DNA from: Argopecten irradians
Lineage: Eukaryota > Mollusca > Bivalvia > Pectinida > Pectinidae
Length of the DNA: 64,000 nt
Direction of reading: 5' to 3'
NCBI RefSeq assembly: GCF_041381155.1
Contig: NC_091140.1
Coordinates: forward strand, 27,754,952 to 27,818,951
In this document: piece after piece, positions 24,047 through 36,900 of the stretch
Layout of the letters: the number at the start of each line of letters is the position of its first letter
How positions within the stretch are numbered: position 1 is the stretch's first letter
Notes under the pieces: generated by a model
Told to the model about the DNA's origin: nothing
Databases searched by the model: none
The model's input: only the letters and a program-made list of their open reading frames with translations
Program-made: the position numbers and the translations under genes

Positions 24047-27000
24047 ATGGCTTCCTCAAGAAAATACTTATTTGTGGCAGCCATTGACTTTGGTACAACA
24101 TACTCTGGATACGCTTTCTCTGGTAAGGATGAATATGATACAGAGCCTCTGAAAATCAAGAGCAATATCTGGAACTCGGGAACTTTGATGTCGTATAAGG
24201 CTCCAACAGCACTTCTCCTGAAACCCGACAAGACCCTCTGCGCGTTTGGATACGAAGCCGAGACGATGATGGCAGAAGAAGGAGACAGTCTGAAAGACCA
24301 TTTCTACTTCCACAGGTTTAAGATGGTACTCTACAATAATAAGGTAAATGGGATCAATGGACAAAATTATTCGTTATTGCTATTTTTCTCTACATATTCA
24401 ACGTATTTGTTATTTTTTCATTTGATTTTTACTAATTTCAACTATAGACTGGTGTACTTCTAAAGAAAAAACAATAACAAATACTTTTGGCACGGTATTA
24501 TAAATTACGTACAACATAAGTTACTGTGTAGTTGTTTATATTCGTGGGTAGTAACTTTTTACCTTCCTACTTGTTACTTATCAATGATAAAACTGTGTAT
24601 CCAGGTAGTTATGCATGCAGTTTATCTGCAATTACTTCATTATTAAGTCGGATATATATGAAAAATGAGTTACATAATGGATTCTTAAAAATTCTTTTAA
24701 ATATACATTGCTCATTCTTCAAACTGTAACATCAATGTTAATTTCAGTTTATTTTGTCTTTTAATTTTAGTTGCATTGCTATCATTCGTTGGGCAATATA
24801 GTACTTCATCACCCGTTCATTCACCATTTGCCTTTTAAGTATTCAAACCAAAATATGACAAATGCATCATTTGGTAGCTTCAGTCTTTTGAGACTTCCCT
24901 CAGTGATGTCCCATAATTGAAAACTTAATAAACGATGCTGTATATTAGGTATTTTTTTTACTTTTTCTCTTACATTTTTTAACTTTGAAACTTTCCAGGA
25001 CTTACAACGTACCACCAAAATTAAGGACGAGATGGGGAAAACTTTGCCAGCTCTTGATGTGTTTGGACACGCCATTGCCTACTTAAAAGGACATTTAATT
25101 GACGCCATCAAGAAGCAGTTCGCCGATATAAAGGACGGAGATATCAAGTACGTCCTGACTGTTCCAGCAATTTGGGATGATAACTCCAAACAATTCATGA
25201 GAGAAGCAGCTGTGAAGGTCAGTACTGATTAAAACGTTTTGCGAGACACGATGTCGTCAAAGTACAGTCAATCCTGATAAATAAATCCTAAATAAATCCG
25301 TTCAAATAAACGACCTTATGGAGACCAACCATTAAAGAATGTTTTGTTTTCAACTCAAAATGCATTCAAAGTGATTATTTAGGACCCAAAGAATAGTCTT
25401 TTTATTACATTTTATAAGCATGTGTTTTTTATACGGAGTATTGGTTGCTTATTCAACTCGTTTGTTGTAAATAGAATACCTGTCAGGATAATAACTGACG
25501 ACCTAGATTATATGCAGTTCAGAAGTGTTCTTGCTAGTATAATCTAAATCTTTATTATTTATTCTGTCTATTTTGTGTAAAATGTTGACCTTTGTAGGGT
25601 GGTATAAAGAAAGACCACCTTATGATCGCTCTGGAGCCGGAGGCAGCTTCGATCTACTGCCAACATGTTCCTGTAGAAAGATCAAGGAATAATTTCCTAG
25701 AGAGTGCCATGGCTGGTCTCGCCTACATGGTCGTAGATTTGGGAGGTACTTTTCCAGTGTTACATGTAGATGTCTGTGTTATACTTCTTCAAATCTAGCT
25801 TTACAGTATAGCTGGTTATGTTTGCGGGACGATTTCGCGAGTCATATCTTAGTTTTAGGTTCACATTGCGATTTTCTTTTGTTTTGTGGTGGTCGCCATT
25901 TAAAAGATACATATTTGTATTTAACTTTTTTTGTTAAACACGTTTGGTTTTTGCTCTTACACTTTATCATGTAAAATCCTTTTGTCATTTGAAAGAACAT
26001 GGATATCGTAAACAAATCTACTGCTCTCTCTAGCTCGAATGTTTAGACCGCAGCTTGAAAGCTGTAAAAATATTCCAAACATATTTTGTTTCTCTCTTTT
26101 GTATGCATGTATAGTGACTTCATAATTTATGCAAATATTATAACACAAGAATACAAAAAAAAAAAAACAAAAAAAAAACAGTGAAACATCAGCCTTGCGA
26201 AGAATGTTTATCACAGTAAAACTTCTTTGTTATAGGTGGCACTCTAGACATTACAGTCCACCAACGACAACCAGATAAGACACTCAAGGAACTCCATGCC
26301 GCCACGGGTGGAGCTTTCGGAGGGAAATCTGTTGATGACGCTTTTGAGTATTTTCTTTCGGAAATAGTTGGGTCTGAAAATATCAAAACCCTGAAGGAGG
26401 ATAATATGGAGGATTATATTCATCTTATTCGAGAATTCGAGATGAAGAAACGTCAAATCAATGAAGAGAAGCCAGAGAAGATATCGATACAAGTGCCTTT
26501 TGCACTCGTGGAACTTCTGAAAAAGGACAAAAAGCGTAAAGGAATCGACAACGCCGTTAAAAATTCAAGGTTTTCTTCAAATATTACAAGTGCCAGACAA
26601 AAGATACAAATTCAGAATCCCGAATTTAGGAAGTTTTTCCAACCAACCATTGACGGTATCATTAAAAACATGGAGGATATACTCTATGATGAAAAGTTCA
26701 TGGATGTGAAATATATCTTAATGGTGGGTGGTTTTGCGGACTGTCTGCTAGTGCAGAACGCGATCCGCAATAGATTTACAAAGAAAGTGGTAGTAATTCC
26801 TGATGATGCTGGACTAGCCGTCCTGAAAGGTGCAGTTCTGTATGGACACCAGCCGCGTGCCATCAGTAGTAGGGTGGCGCGTTTCACTTATGGCATCCAG
26901 AGTTGGCCAGCTTTTGATCCCAAAATTCACCCAGCGAGCAAGAAGGTCAGTATCAATGGCGTCCCGCGATGCACTGACGTTTTCTTCAAGTATATAGAAG

Positions 27001-27610
27001 TTGGACAGCAAGTGACGCCTGGTCACAGTGAGTCTCAAGTTTTCCAAGCTTTGAAACCAGACGAAGATTGTTTGGAATGTTCCGTTTTTGTATCAACGAA
27101 ACGTGATCCTATGTTTATAGACGATGAGGGTTGTCGAGAACTAGGTGTACTGAAAATACCTCTCGGTTCACATAGGGACGGACCTACTCAGGTACAAGAG
27201 ACGCTTGTATTTGGGGAGACTGAGATTCACGTGCGAGCGAGGGATATGTCTACTGGGAAAATGTACGAGGCCAGCTTTGATCTATTGTAAGTAAAAAAAG
27301 CTGTATATTATTGAACATTCAATCACATAACAATCACCAATATGTACCCAACATCAAGATTGAGTATGATGTGGTTATAAATCGTTGTACGCAGAGACAA
27401 AACGACATGTGAAGTACTTCATTTAATTCAGATACAACAACATTTATTTTATTTTCCCTTTATCAATATATTATATTGTCTGGTTATATTATATTGTCTG
27501 GTTCTATGAGGGTTACTAGCATTATGTGTCCAAAAAATTATCAATGAATTTATAGGACTACAAAAAAAAATATTTCTTTCTTTTTTTATTTCAGGGGCGA
27601 TGGCATTTAA
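24047..27610 (+). CDS. HSPA12: HSPA12-like HSP70 family protein, copy 2 (5 coding exons)
   Basis: Exons 24047-24343, 24999-25217, 25598-25745, 26236-27286 and 27595-27610 give 576 residues in frame. This is the most compact copy (introns 655, 380, 490 and 308 nt). Phosphate loop 1 is IDFGTTYSGYAFS (13-25), YVLTVPAIWDD lies in exon 2, ALEPEAAS in exon 3, and the second loop is VVDLGGGTLDITVH (DLGG at 219-222; Leu replaces the Ala of the other copies). LMVGGFADC is in exon 4, and the C-terminal part has YGIQSWPAFDP and GQQVTPGHSESQVFQALKPD. The acidic segment at the end of exon 1 is short (AEEGDSLKDH). The leader acceptor lies only 4 nt before the ATG (CCAG|CATC ATGG). The terminal micro-exon adds L-G-D-G-I; otherwise the donor gives TTG TAA. 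Confidence 0.93.
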
Positions 27611-28012
27611 TGTGCAGCATTGAATTTAAGTTGGCACCGAGACAAACTAGTAAATAACATAGTCCACCATGGAAACTGTGATACATGATGAGTAACCGTC
27701 TTTGTCTGTACATTGAGCTGACGATGTTTAATTCTTTCCTTCCTGCTTGTCCTCTAGCTTGTAATCAACATTATGAACATTCTTTCCCCAACTTGGAGTT
27801 GTTGATTCATGATGCTCATAAAAATATCCTAATGATGCTCATAGAAATATCCATACACGACCACAGTCGATGTGTATATGGAACTTCGCTGTCCTATTCG
27901 AATTAGAGAACTTTCAAAAGATGGAGGTAGAACAGATAAAACGTTGTGGTTGTACATCTTGCTTATCGAGCTCTTGATTGATATACAATTTGTATGAATC
28001 GGTAATACACAG

Positions 28013-28018
28013 AATAAA
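28013..28018 (+). promoter_or_regulatory. Candidate poly(A) signal for copy 2
   Basis: AATAAA in ACAGAATAAAGTCAC, ~400 nt after the micro-exon stop; a second AATAAA follows at ~28060. The spacing suits a normal 3' UTR. Confidence 0.55.
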
Positions 28019-28069
28019 GTCACATGCCTTTTATTTGTATGTGACGTGGAAATTGAAATAAAATATATA

Positions 28070-30120
28070 CGAAGTCTATCAGGCTATACCGTATTGCTTT
28101 GTTTTATCCAGATGTCTTCAAGATGCTTGTTTACTTAGGTTATCGAGCATATCTGAAAGAAAATTTAATCTTTTAATTCATAAACACATCTAAATTCACG
28201 ATCGACCGTTTAAAACAGCGGATATAACAAAACAAGAACCTTTTTTTCCATTATGCGCTATAGATACATCCCTAAAAAACAGGTTAAAAACAGAATTATT
28301 ATGTTTGGCACAAATTGATTACTACTGGTAATCTTTCAAGTAATATATATAAGATGATGTTAAACTTGCAAACAAATAAGCGATTTTTTCTGTATAATAT
28401 ATCAACATAAAATATCCTTTTATATATACATCTGACCCTTAAAATATGTATCTGACAACTCCCTGATTCCTCTCAAAACAAGTAATCAGTCAAACAAGTA
28501 ATTCAAAATACGAATGGCAATTCGTAATACTTTTCGCATGCCAAATCTAAGATTGGATCTTTGATCGTTTGACTGTTTTCATTTAGGTCATATTTTTTTT
28601 CTATTATGAATATAATGACCCAAAATATAGCTGACCAAGACTTAAAAGATTGAGAGCTACATATTTCATGAATCATTATAGAAGATAAGATAGATGATAC
28701 TATTTGATACAATGTACAAAATGTAATGAGCAAATCAACCATGTGTTTTACTTGTTGCGTATGTTTTCTCGTGTTAGATAATTTGCCAATGATCAATTAA
28801 AATATCCCATGATGTACCATTTAATTAAAAGTGTCTTCTTGTTGAATAGAGGTCAACGGAATTAAAACTGAGTACTTCAACCTAGGCCCTACGGTCGCGA
28901 ATAATGTTACGCTTATTGTAGTATGTAGTATGTGTATACATGTAGCAGGTAGTCTTGTTAATACGTACATTAAGACCAGGTCCCTGTTGAGTTACATGCA
29001 TGAAGGGATGTTAACTTTCAGTTTGGTCCTAATTTTTATGAAACCAAATGATAATTGTAAGTGGCCTAATATTGTTAATTAATTAGCATGTCAAATAGGA
29101 TAGGACGGCCAAGAAACATTCAGGTACTAAAATAAAATTTTACGGTCATGGTCACAACAGGGTCCAAATTGGCAACCCTCAATACGGGTGTTCTTTGAAC
29201 GCCAACATATTTATCAACCATTATATACTGTTTTTTATAAACTGTCTTTATTTTCACCTGTAAAGTCACCTGAGATTTACCTGTATTCCAATCAGTAACA
29301 TAGGTCACAATTGGTTGTTTTCAGAAAAATAATTACTTCAATATATCTTAAGAACTTTATTTGACACCACTTACAATATAATGCAGGAAATCATTACTTA
29401 AAGATATCAGTGCTTTAATATACATGATTCTATACATTGTAAATGCAAATAATCAATAAGAAGCTATATGCGGATTATCATAAAAACAATGCATTTTGGG
29501 TTCCAGGTGAAAAGAAATTCAAATCATATTTAAATTTGATCAGACTGTTTTTTTCTATTTTAATATAACAGTATTGTGTGATGACATACGAGTTCTCCAG
29601 GGCTACATTCTTAGCCAACTTTCATTTCTTGTGGCCACGCATAGATCATGCAAAGTTTTTACTTTTTTATCGAAAATCTGGGTAAATGGTTGCAAGGCTA
29701 ACAATAACTTTGGTGGTTAATCATGGCTGGTGCATTGTAATTTTCAGTTCTTTTATGAAAAGAACGTGTAGATGTGTATATGTGCATTTGTACATAGTAC
29801 ATTTACTTTTATATTCATATAGATAATTTTACACGGTTTCTTTTCCAATAAAGATAACCAATATTTCAAGTTATCAAAAAGTGAAAGCTTTAATTTTTTG
29901 GAACTCGCATATCACTCAAAGTACACTGTATGTACGAAATGTACGTTGTACATATACTTACATGCATGTAATGAATTCCTACATGTACAGAACATATCCC
30001 GGTTTAGAGAAAGGTTTGTTTTAATTGACAACTTATTTATAAGGTACAATTAAATGTATATGTATATCTATCTTGTCTTATCTTGTGGCACGCCGTTTCG
30101 TCCTAAAATACAATACTTAG
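28070..30120. other. Intergenic, nothing recognised
   Basis: AT-rich, short open frames only. No domain, RNA gene or structured repeat was identified. Confidence 0.45.
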
Positions 30121-30415
30121 GGTCATTTTTAGCCTTAAAGGCTAAAACATCGAAACTCTAAATAATGGCAAAAACTTTTGACCTTTATGTCAAGCCATTT
30201 TAACATCAAATAATGCTTCATTTTAAAGCAAACTATATTCTAAATTTATTTCACTAAGTGAAGTACACGTACTTTTTACCTTAAGGTTAAAAGACTTTTT
30301 TTTTTTTTTTTGCAATATATGCTTCACTTTGGTGGAAAACAATGTCCCTTAAGTGAAATGAACGTTAATTATCTTAACCACTTAAGGAAAAACAGTTTTC
30401 ACTTAAGTGAAGAAC
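30121..30415. repeat. Cluster of short palindromes centred on TTAA-like cores
   Basis: Within ~295 bp there are at least six short near-palindromes. They are TTTTAGCCTTAAAGGCTAAAA, TGACCTTTATGTCA, TGCTTCATTTTAAAGCA, TTTCACTAAGTGAA, TTTTTACCTTAAGGTTAAAA and TTTTCACTTAAGTGAA. The stems differ in sequence but share the plan T-run/arm/TTAA-like centre/arm/A-run. An 18-nt T run lies within. Function is unknown. Confidence 0.7.
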
Positions 30416-30419
30416 ATAA

Positions 30420-32215
30420 TGTTAGTACGTATTGCATTTGAACAGATGGCACCCTCCTAAAAGGAATAAAAATGGACTGGACCGTGTCTTGCGCTATTAT
30501 CTGATGTTGAGTTGTGACCATTTATAAACTCACACCATGCCATACATCATAGGTTGGACTGCATATAACGAAAATAAAAAAATCACCTTAAATGAAATAA
30601 CACACAATGGAAATAACCTAGATATATATTACACATACACATGTACATTACATGTACATTTGTATGTACAATATAGGTACATGTAGCTGTGTGCAACTGC
30701 TATTATATATACGGACTTGAGAAAGACTACCTACATAAGCGCATGCGCATAGACCTTACAAATACGTATCCGGTGGTGCAGTACGTATCTACACATATCG
30801 TCTAGTTATGTCAGTACGTACAGGTGGAAATGTGCAGGTGAGCTTGATACAAGTATTTATTTTGTGACATTTAGAGCTACACGTATTTAAGATATTACAA
30901 TTTAAAAGAAAATATACAGTTTGACTAGTGACAAAACTTCCAAAAGTAGCAAGCAGGAAGTTATTTATCATATTCAATGGCAAGAGATATGGAAAGTACA
31001 AAGTATATTTCAAGGTTTTCCTAATCCCAGTCGAAAAATATTTCTACAAATTCTGTTAGTAAGATGCAAGTGATCACATTTATAGGAACGACTCCCTATT
31101 CCATTCTATGTCAAACCAGGTGTCCCACTGCCTAATGCTACATGCAAGGATTTATAAGTGAGAAGGATTCGTGTCTGTCTCTTTACATTAGTCCTACTAA
31201 ACACCACGCGAGACGCCTATGAACCGGGAATACAAACCGTTTTTCTCAACAAATACTTGTCTTATCGAGTCAAACGAAACACCAATGTAAAGTTTATTAA
31301 ATTTCACAACGTTTATAACTTATTTTAAGGACGGAAGATTTAGAAGCTATGTCTTAAACTTTCTTTAAAAAAAATACGACAGCTCATGAAATGACGGCCC
31401 GCTTCAGAAAGTAAGACGGTAACCCTTGCACCCGCAAGCTACATCAAAGGCTGCGCCGGCGGATATCAAAGGAAAAAGGTGGTCGCCCAATGTCACGGTC
31501 AGTGCATAAACACAAAAGCTCCTGTACTCCCCCAAAACCCAGTGTGACTTATCCTTCTCATATACGTCCTTGACTACATGTAAGCAGGAGAAGGAATGCT
31601 AGACTAAAAATGTAAGCCACATCGCAGGCGTCAGCTTTAATCCAATACTATTAGATCTCGATATTGAGAAACTTCTGATGTGCAATACCGAGATCGTTAG
31701 ACACGACGTAATGATCAAAAGTGTCTCGTCGTGCTATACCTCTAACATTGTTGGAGTAGCGTCTGCTTCTGGCTTGATAAAAATATAATAGTAGAGTTTA
31801 TTTTGTTTTTTCCAAAACCAGATGCAGACGCCTGTGGCCACATTGTGTACATGACCCAAGTTGTGTATGTTTCATTTTGGAACCGATCGATTGGCTATAT
31901 ATATATACACACACAGTGTATATATATGGGACAAGGAAGTATTTCCAACCGTGTGGACAAAACAAAATTGTCAAATTTTCGAGGCAATCTGCCTCTTTAT
32001 CAAGACAAACCAAACGAACACAATTACATAATAGGATACGAACAGTAATCTGGGACAAATTAAAGTAGACAAATATTAAACTATACAGCACAATGGATCA
32101 CAAGTTACCCTTCGGCAGTGGCAGCCGAAGGCCGGATTAATAATAGTAATTAGATAATTCGTATCCAACAGACTAACGTTTGATTGGATCCCGTGTCATC
32201 TGGAAAATCCTGTTG
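30420..32215. other. Intergenic, nothing recognised
   Basis: A slightly more GC-rich block at ~31380-31560 shows no protein similarity by eye. Microsatellite (TA)n/(CA)n lies at ~31895-31930. Short frames only. Confidence 0.4.
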
Positions 32216-32242
32216 ATATTACTTCTTTGACCCATATATATA

Positions 32243-32535
32243 ACAAGATGGCCGATATGCCGCCATCTTGGATTTTGATATTTTTCAGAAAGTAATGAAG
32301 GGGTAGGTTTCAAATTTCACATTAAAAATGTAGGTTCCCTCTGGGCCATAGTTTTGCATACTTTATTTTGTACTGATCGGTCAACAAGATGGCCGACAGG
32401 CAGCATCTTGGATTTTGATAATTAAGTTGGGTCCTATTTTTAACTTATCATATTGAATTTTACCAGGTACAGGTTCCACAGACCTATTTAACTTACTTGT
32501 CAACAAAGATCAACAAGATGGCTGAAAGGTTGCCT
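32243..32535 (+). repeat. Tandem dispersed repeat with CAAGATGGC palindromes, 3 units
   Basis: CAAGATGGCCGATATGCC and GCCATCTTGGATTTTGATA start the first unit at ~32244. CAAGATGG recurs at ~32385 and ~32514, spaced 141 and 129 bp. Units 1 and 2 form an inverted motif (CAAGATGGC...GCCATCTTG); unit 3 has decayed. A common style of interspersed invertebrate repeat. Confidence 0.7.
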
Positions 32536-32874
32536 GATGTGGGTGTTTGTTACCACTAGGGAACCCTAGTGTACACCTCAGGAGGGCAACATTAAGTCAT
32601 TCATAGCACAGGCCCCTGGGGCTTTTTGAATTTTATGAAGGTATTACACAGGTTTATCTGTCATAGTACTATAAAATGCACCTAAATTGGTTTGTTTGCA
32701 AAATTCAGTGGTAGCTGTAACAGGTCCTTTTATAGATTTGAGGGCCAAGTAGAACTTTTTACATTTGTATGGGGTGGCATTCATCGTAAATGTATTTATA
32801 ATGTAAATTACAAAGTTACATGTATGTGTTGATTAAATATATCAGAGACTGGGCTTGGTTGACTATCACTGATC

Positions 32875-32948
32875 TCAATGTAGCTCAATCAGTAGAGCAT
32901 CAACCTAGAGTTCGGAGGTCCTAGGGTATGAATCCCAGTCAGCCTGTC
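32875..32948 (+). mobile_element. tRNA-like SINE head, degenerate
   Basis: AATGTAGCTCAATCAGTAGAG resembles a tRNA D-arm/A box and GGGTATGAATCCCAGTC a B box with an internal change; CCTAGAGTTCGGAGGTCC lies between. The acceptor stem is not preserved. It is a decayed tRNA-derived SINE rather than a tRNA gene. Confidence 0.6.
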
Positions 32949-33350
32949 TGGCTGCATCTTTTCATTTCATATTACACTTGTATGATCAGAATTAAACACC
33001 ATAGGCTTAGAGCACTGCAAGACACAGGTAACTGTACTAATTAAGTTTATACTACTGGCACGGCATTTATACAGCTATACATCCAGTCTGGTATGTATAT
33101 ATATATAGCTTTGACCATTCACTTTAGTTTCAAACAAATTTAGTTCATCACATGATAATTACTAGGGATGGGATAAGATAACAGCCATGGTCTATTTTTA
33201 AACAGTTCCCTGTCCTTGTTGACTACAAAAGAGTATACCTGACTATGGGAACTACCGGTATACCAAAGTTATATTCCTCCGAGAATGAGCACGCGACCAA
33301 ATATATGACGTCATAATGAATGTCATGTGACGTCCTAAATCTATTATGAT

Positions 33351-33474
33351 CCTTTCCCTCGGGAACAGTTCTCCTAAAGTGTTGTCTGGCGAGGTATACG
33401 GCCCGGCCTTGTTTTCTATTCAGGGATTTGTCTCGCCAGACAACACTATAGGAGAACAGCTCCCTCTGGAAAGG
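33351..33474. mobile_element. Hairpin element, 43-bp arms
   Basis: The arm 33351-33393 (CCTTTCCCTCGGGAACAG...GTTGTCTGGCGAG) is complementary with few mismatches to 33432-33474 (CTCGCCAGACAAC...CTGGAAAGG). The 38-bp loop is GC-rich. Probably the core of a palindromic MITE ~0.5 kb upstream of copy 3. Confidence 0.8.
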
Positions 33475-33964
33475 GCCATTGATATGTAATTTAAGTGACA
33501 GAACTCATATTATATAGGCTATGCCTGTTGTTGAATATTGATTTGTTATAGGAATATGTTAATAAATGTTTCACTGATAAATACAAAAATTATATTTTGC
33601 ATTTTTTAAATGTTGCAGGATAAAAAGAATGGATGGTCAGTGTCATAAAATTTAAGCTGTTTATATTTTTTTTTTTTTTTGGATTATAAAGACAAAAGTG
33701 GCATGCCAGAGGCTTGCCACTTTCATCTTTCTTAACTCTCACCAAAATAGTGAAATACTACTTATGTTTTAACACTATTGTATTATCAATGTACATGTAC
33801 AACCCTGATATAAGAGAGGTGGCCATACTTTTCTGAATGTAGCTGGTCAAACACCGGCTTTACTAACATCAATTGATGCTATATATTTTGCATCATTAAA
33901 TAATAAAGTCACAATACAATGAAGTTTTGTTTTATATATTTTGGTGTATTTTGATATCCTGCAG

Positions 33965-33976
33965 ATGACCCAGTGA
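33965..33976 (+). promoter_or_regulatory. Three-codon upstream ORF in the copy 3 leader
   Basis: Directly after the leader 3' splice site (CCTGCAG|) the sequence ATG ACC CAG TGA forms a minimal uORF. It ends 10 nt before the copy 3 start codon, which lies in AAAAATGG. The other three copies lack it. Confidence 0.55.
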
Positions 33977-33986
33977 AACCATAAAA

Positions 33987-36900
33987 ATGGCACAAGCGAC
34001 GAAGAAAAGCGCCTGTCCGAACCTGTTTGTTGCCGCCATTGACTTCGGTACAACATATTCAGGATATGCATTTTCTGGTAAAGATGACTTTGAGAAGGAC
34101 CCCCTAAAAATCAGTGCCAATCATTGGAATGCTGGTGCAAGATCTCTCATTTCACATAAAGCACCAACATGTCTACTGCTGAAGCCCGATAAGACCTTCA
34201 TGTCATTTGGTTATGAGGCAGAAAATGACTTCACCAACATGGCACAGGAGGATGACGATGATGACAGTGATGATGAGAAGGAAAAGCCAGATTTTAATAA
34301 GTATTACTACTTCCATCGCTTCAAGATGGTTCTTCACAACAATAAGGTATGCCTATCCTCATACATGGAGCTATTATAGGTGACTATCAACTACAATATT
34401 TGAACCATTGCAATACAATTGCTCTCGGATAAAAACACTATTTTGATAGTTTAACTATTGAAGACTACATTATACAATTACTGCCCTGATTTGAGGGAGA
34501 TATTTATAGCCCTGATGTGAGGGAGACATGAAGATTTGTTTCCCCAAGATAAATCATGTTTTCCGAAGGTGTAGTCAGAGGGAAACATGAATTATAAATT
34601 AAAGGGGAAACAAATCTTCATGTCTGGTCCCTCTAACGAGAGCAGTAAATGTTTTATTATTACAAAAATGTGTATAAATTTAGAGATTCATGTAAATCCT
34701 TTAAATTGTTATAAATAATACAGTTGTATATGGATTGTAACTGTAACCAAACTTGACCAGAAACATCCTCTGGGGGAAGAAAAGGGAAATAATTTGCATA
34801 AATCTTGGCTCTGATCTCCTGGAGAAAAAAGTGTGGGGTCCAATCACAGGTATTCGTTTCTAATATAAGTATAAGTATAAAACTTATACTTACATTAGAA
34901 ACGAACAACAATGGGAGGTAAATATTCAGAACTTATTTCTTGGCATAACAAACCAGGTGAGTGATGCAGGCTCTCTAGGCCTCTTGTTTACTTTGATTTT
35001 GAGTTATATGTTGTATACTCTTAATTCCATTCAAAAAGGGACTTTCATTAATAGACTTTTATTTTGAAGGACTTGAGCAGAACCACAGAAGTTGTGGATG
35101 AGATGGGCAAGTCTTTACCTGCAATAGAAGTATTCACACATGCCATACAGTACCTGAAGGACCACCTTTTCTCGTCATTAAAAGATTCCTTCAGTGGTAT
35201 TACACATAGAGACATCAAGTATGTGCTGACTGTCCCAGCTATTTGGAATGACAACGCTAAACAGTTCATGCGCCTGGCAGCTACACGGGTACAGTATTTT
35301 GTGTTTGCAGCTACGAAACATTATTTATACCGATCATTAATGTTCAAATTAAATAAAATGACTGGGAATCCCAGTTTTATCTGGAGGCATTGATCCCGAC
35401 ACGATCTGATGTATGCAACTGGTGTATCCAGTTGTATTCCCTACCTCTTATGATACATGTTGAGGAGGAAGGGCCAAGTATCAACGACCTGGCTATGAAG
35501 GCATACATGATCACGTCCTTGAGTCATATGTTGGCACGATAGTGTCAAGACTGGAAGAGCTAAAGGCGCTCGCATGACTAGATTGGGAAGTTGGGATCAT
35601 GTAGTAGCCCTACCAGTCACTTCATATATCGATCATTAATGTTCACATGAGTTTATATTCATTCATATTCAATATCAAAGAAACACAATTTAACAATGCA
35701 TGACAATTTATTGACTCGTGCCCTATCTGGGCCTCGAACTCACGATCTACGGCACCCAGTTGCCTAGCCAAACATAGCTGGGCCTTCTACCACTGCGCCA
35801 CATCCACATCCCCATGAATCCCCACAATATTCATTCATATTCATGTATACTCAGTATATAAACAGTATATAATATATTATGTATGGTGTAGTAAAGTTTC
35901 AAAAGTTGTGAAATACCTATATAGGGCAAACTAACATATATACTGCATTTTCATGCTGTAATTATACTGCATTTATTCTGTAACCATGCAGAAAATTCAT
36001 ATGGGTGATCATGTGCATAGCGATTATTCTATGGTATAAACAATCACACTTAAAGATGTATGGTCTGTGGCTTTTTGTATTTTTGACATAGAAAAAGTAT
36101 TTAAAGTGTTCTACATATTTTGCTCCGCCTCTTGTTTTAAACTTTCGATATTTACCGACTTTTGTGAAGTTCATATTCGCAAAGTTATTAAACAATTAAA
36201 ATAAAATATTGATTTTAGCAAGTACATGGTTAAAATAGCTCGGAAGTGGTCCGATCTATTCTGATCTGTACGGGTAATGCTGATATTGACCATGTGATGC
36301 AACTTGGTTTCCCGATATTACCCGAAAGTTTGAAACATGTCGTTGACTGTGGTGGTTCTTTCAAAACGTGTGATATTTCATGCAACATTTACCACTATAT
36401 GTCAATATTATATTGGTGCTTTCATGGATCTACCATCATATATAAGCATCTCTATTCACACATTGTATGTTTTATGAGAGTTTGTGATGGTGAAAATTAC
36501 AAGAAGTACAACTTAAAGTCTCCAGCTGTATTTAGATGTGATAAAAAACCTTCACTTTTGATAGGGTATTTTTGTGTAAATCAATTGTAACAGAGTGCAG
36601 ACTTTGACATAAACATACATGTAATCACTGCCATCGTTAGGTGAGCTTTGGCATTTGGCTTACTAGCGTGATGCTCAACCAAAATTAATCAAGATATATG
36701 GAGAAGTTCTCTCTATAGCTGAGACATATATTGTGACTATAATATTGAACATAAGCATCTTTATGATAATTTTATGCATGATTAATCTTGACATTGGATT
36801 AATTAAATCAACATAATTATTAAAATGTTCTGTGAAATATCTTGAAAAATTATACATAAATGCCATTAAATAAATTGAATTAATATGCAGATTTTTAAAT

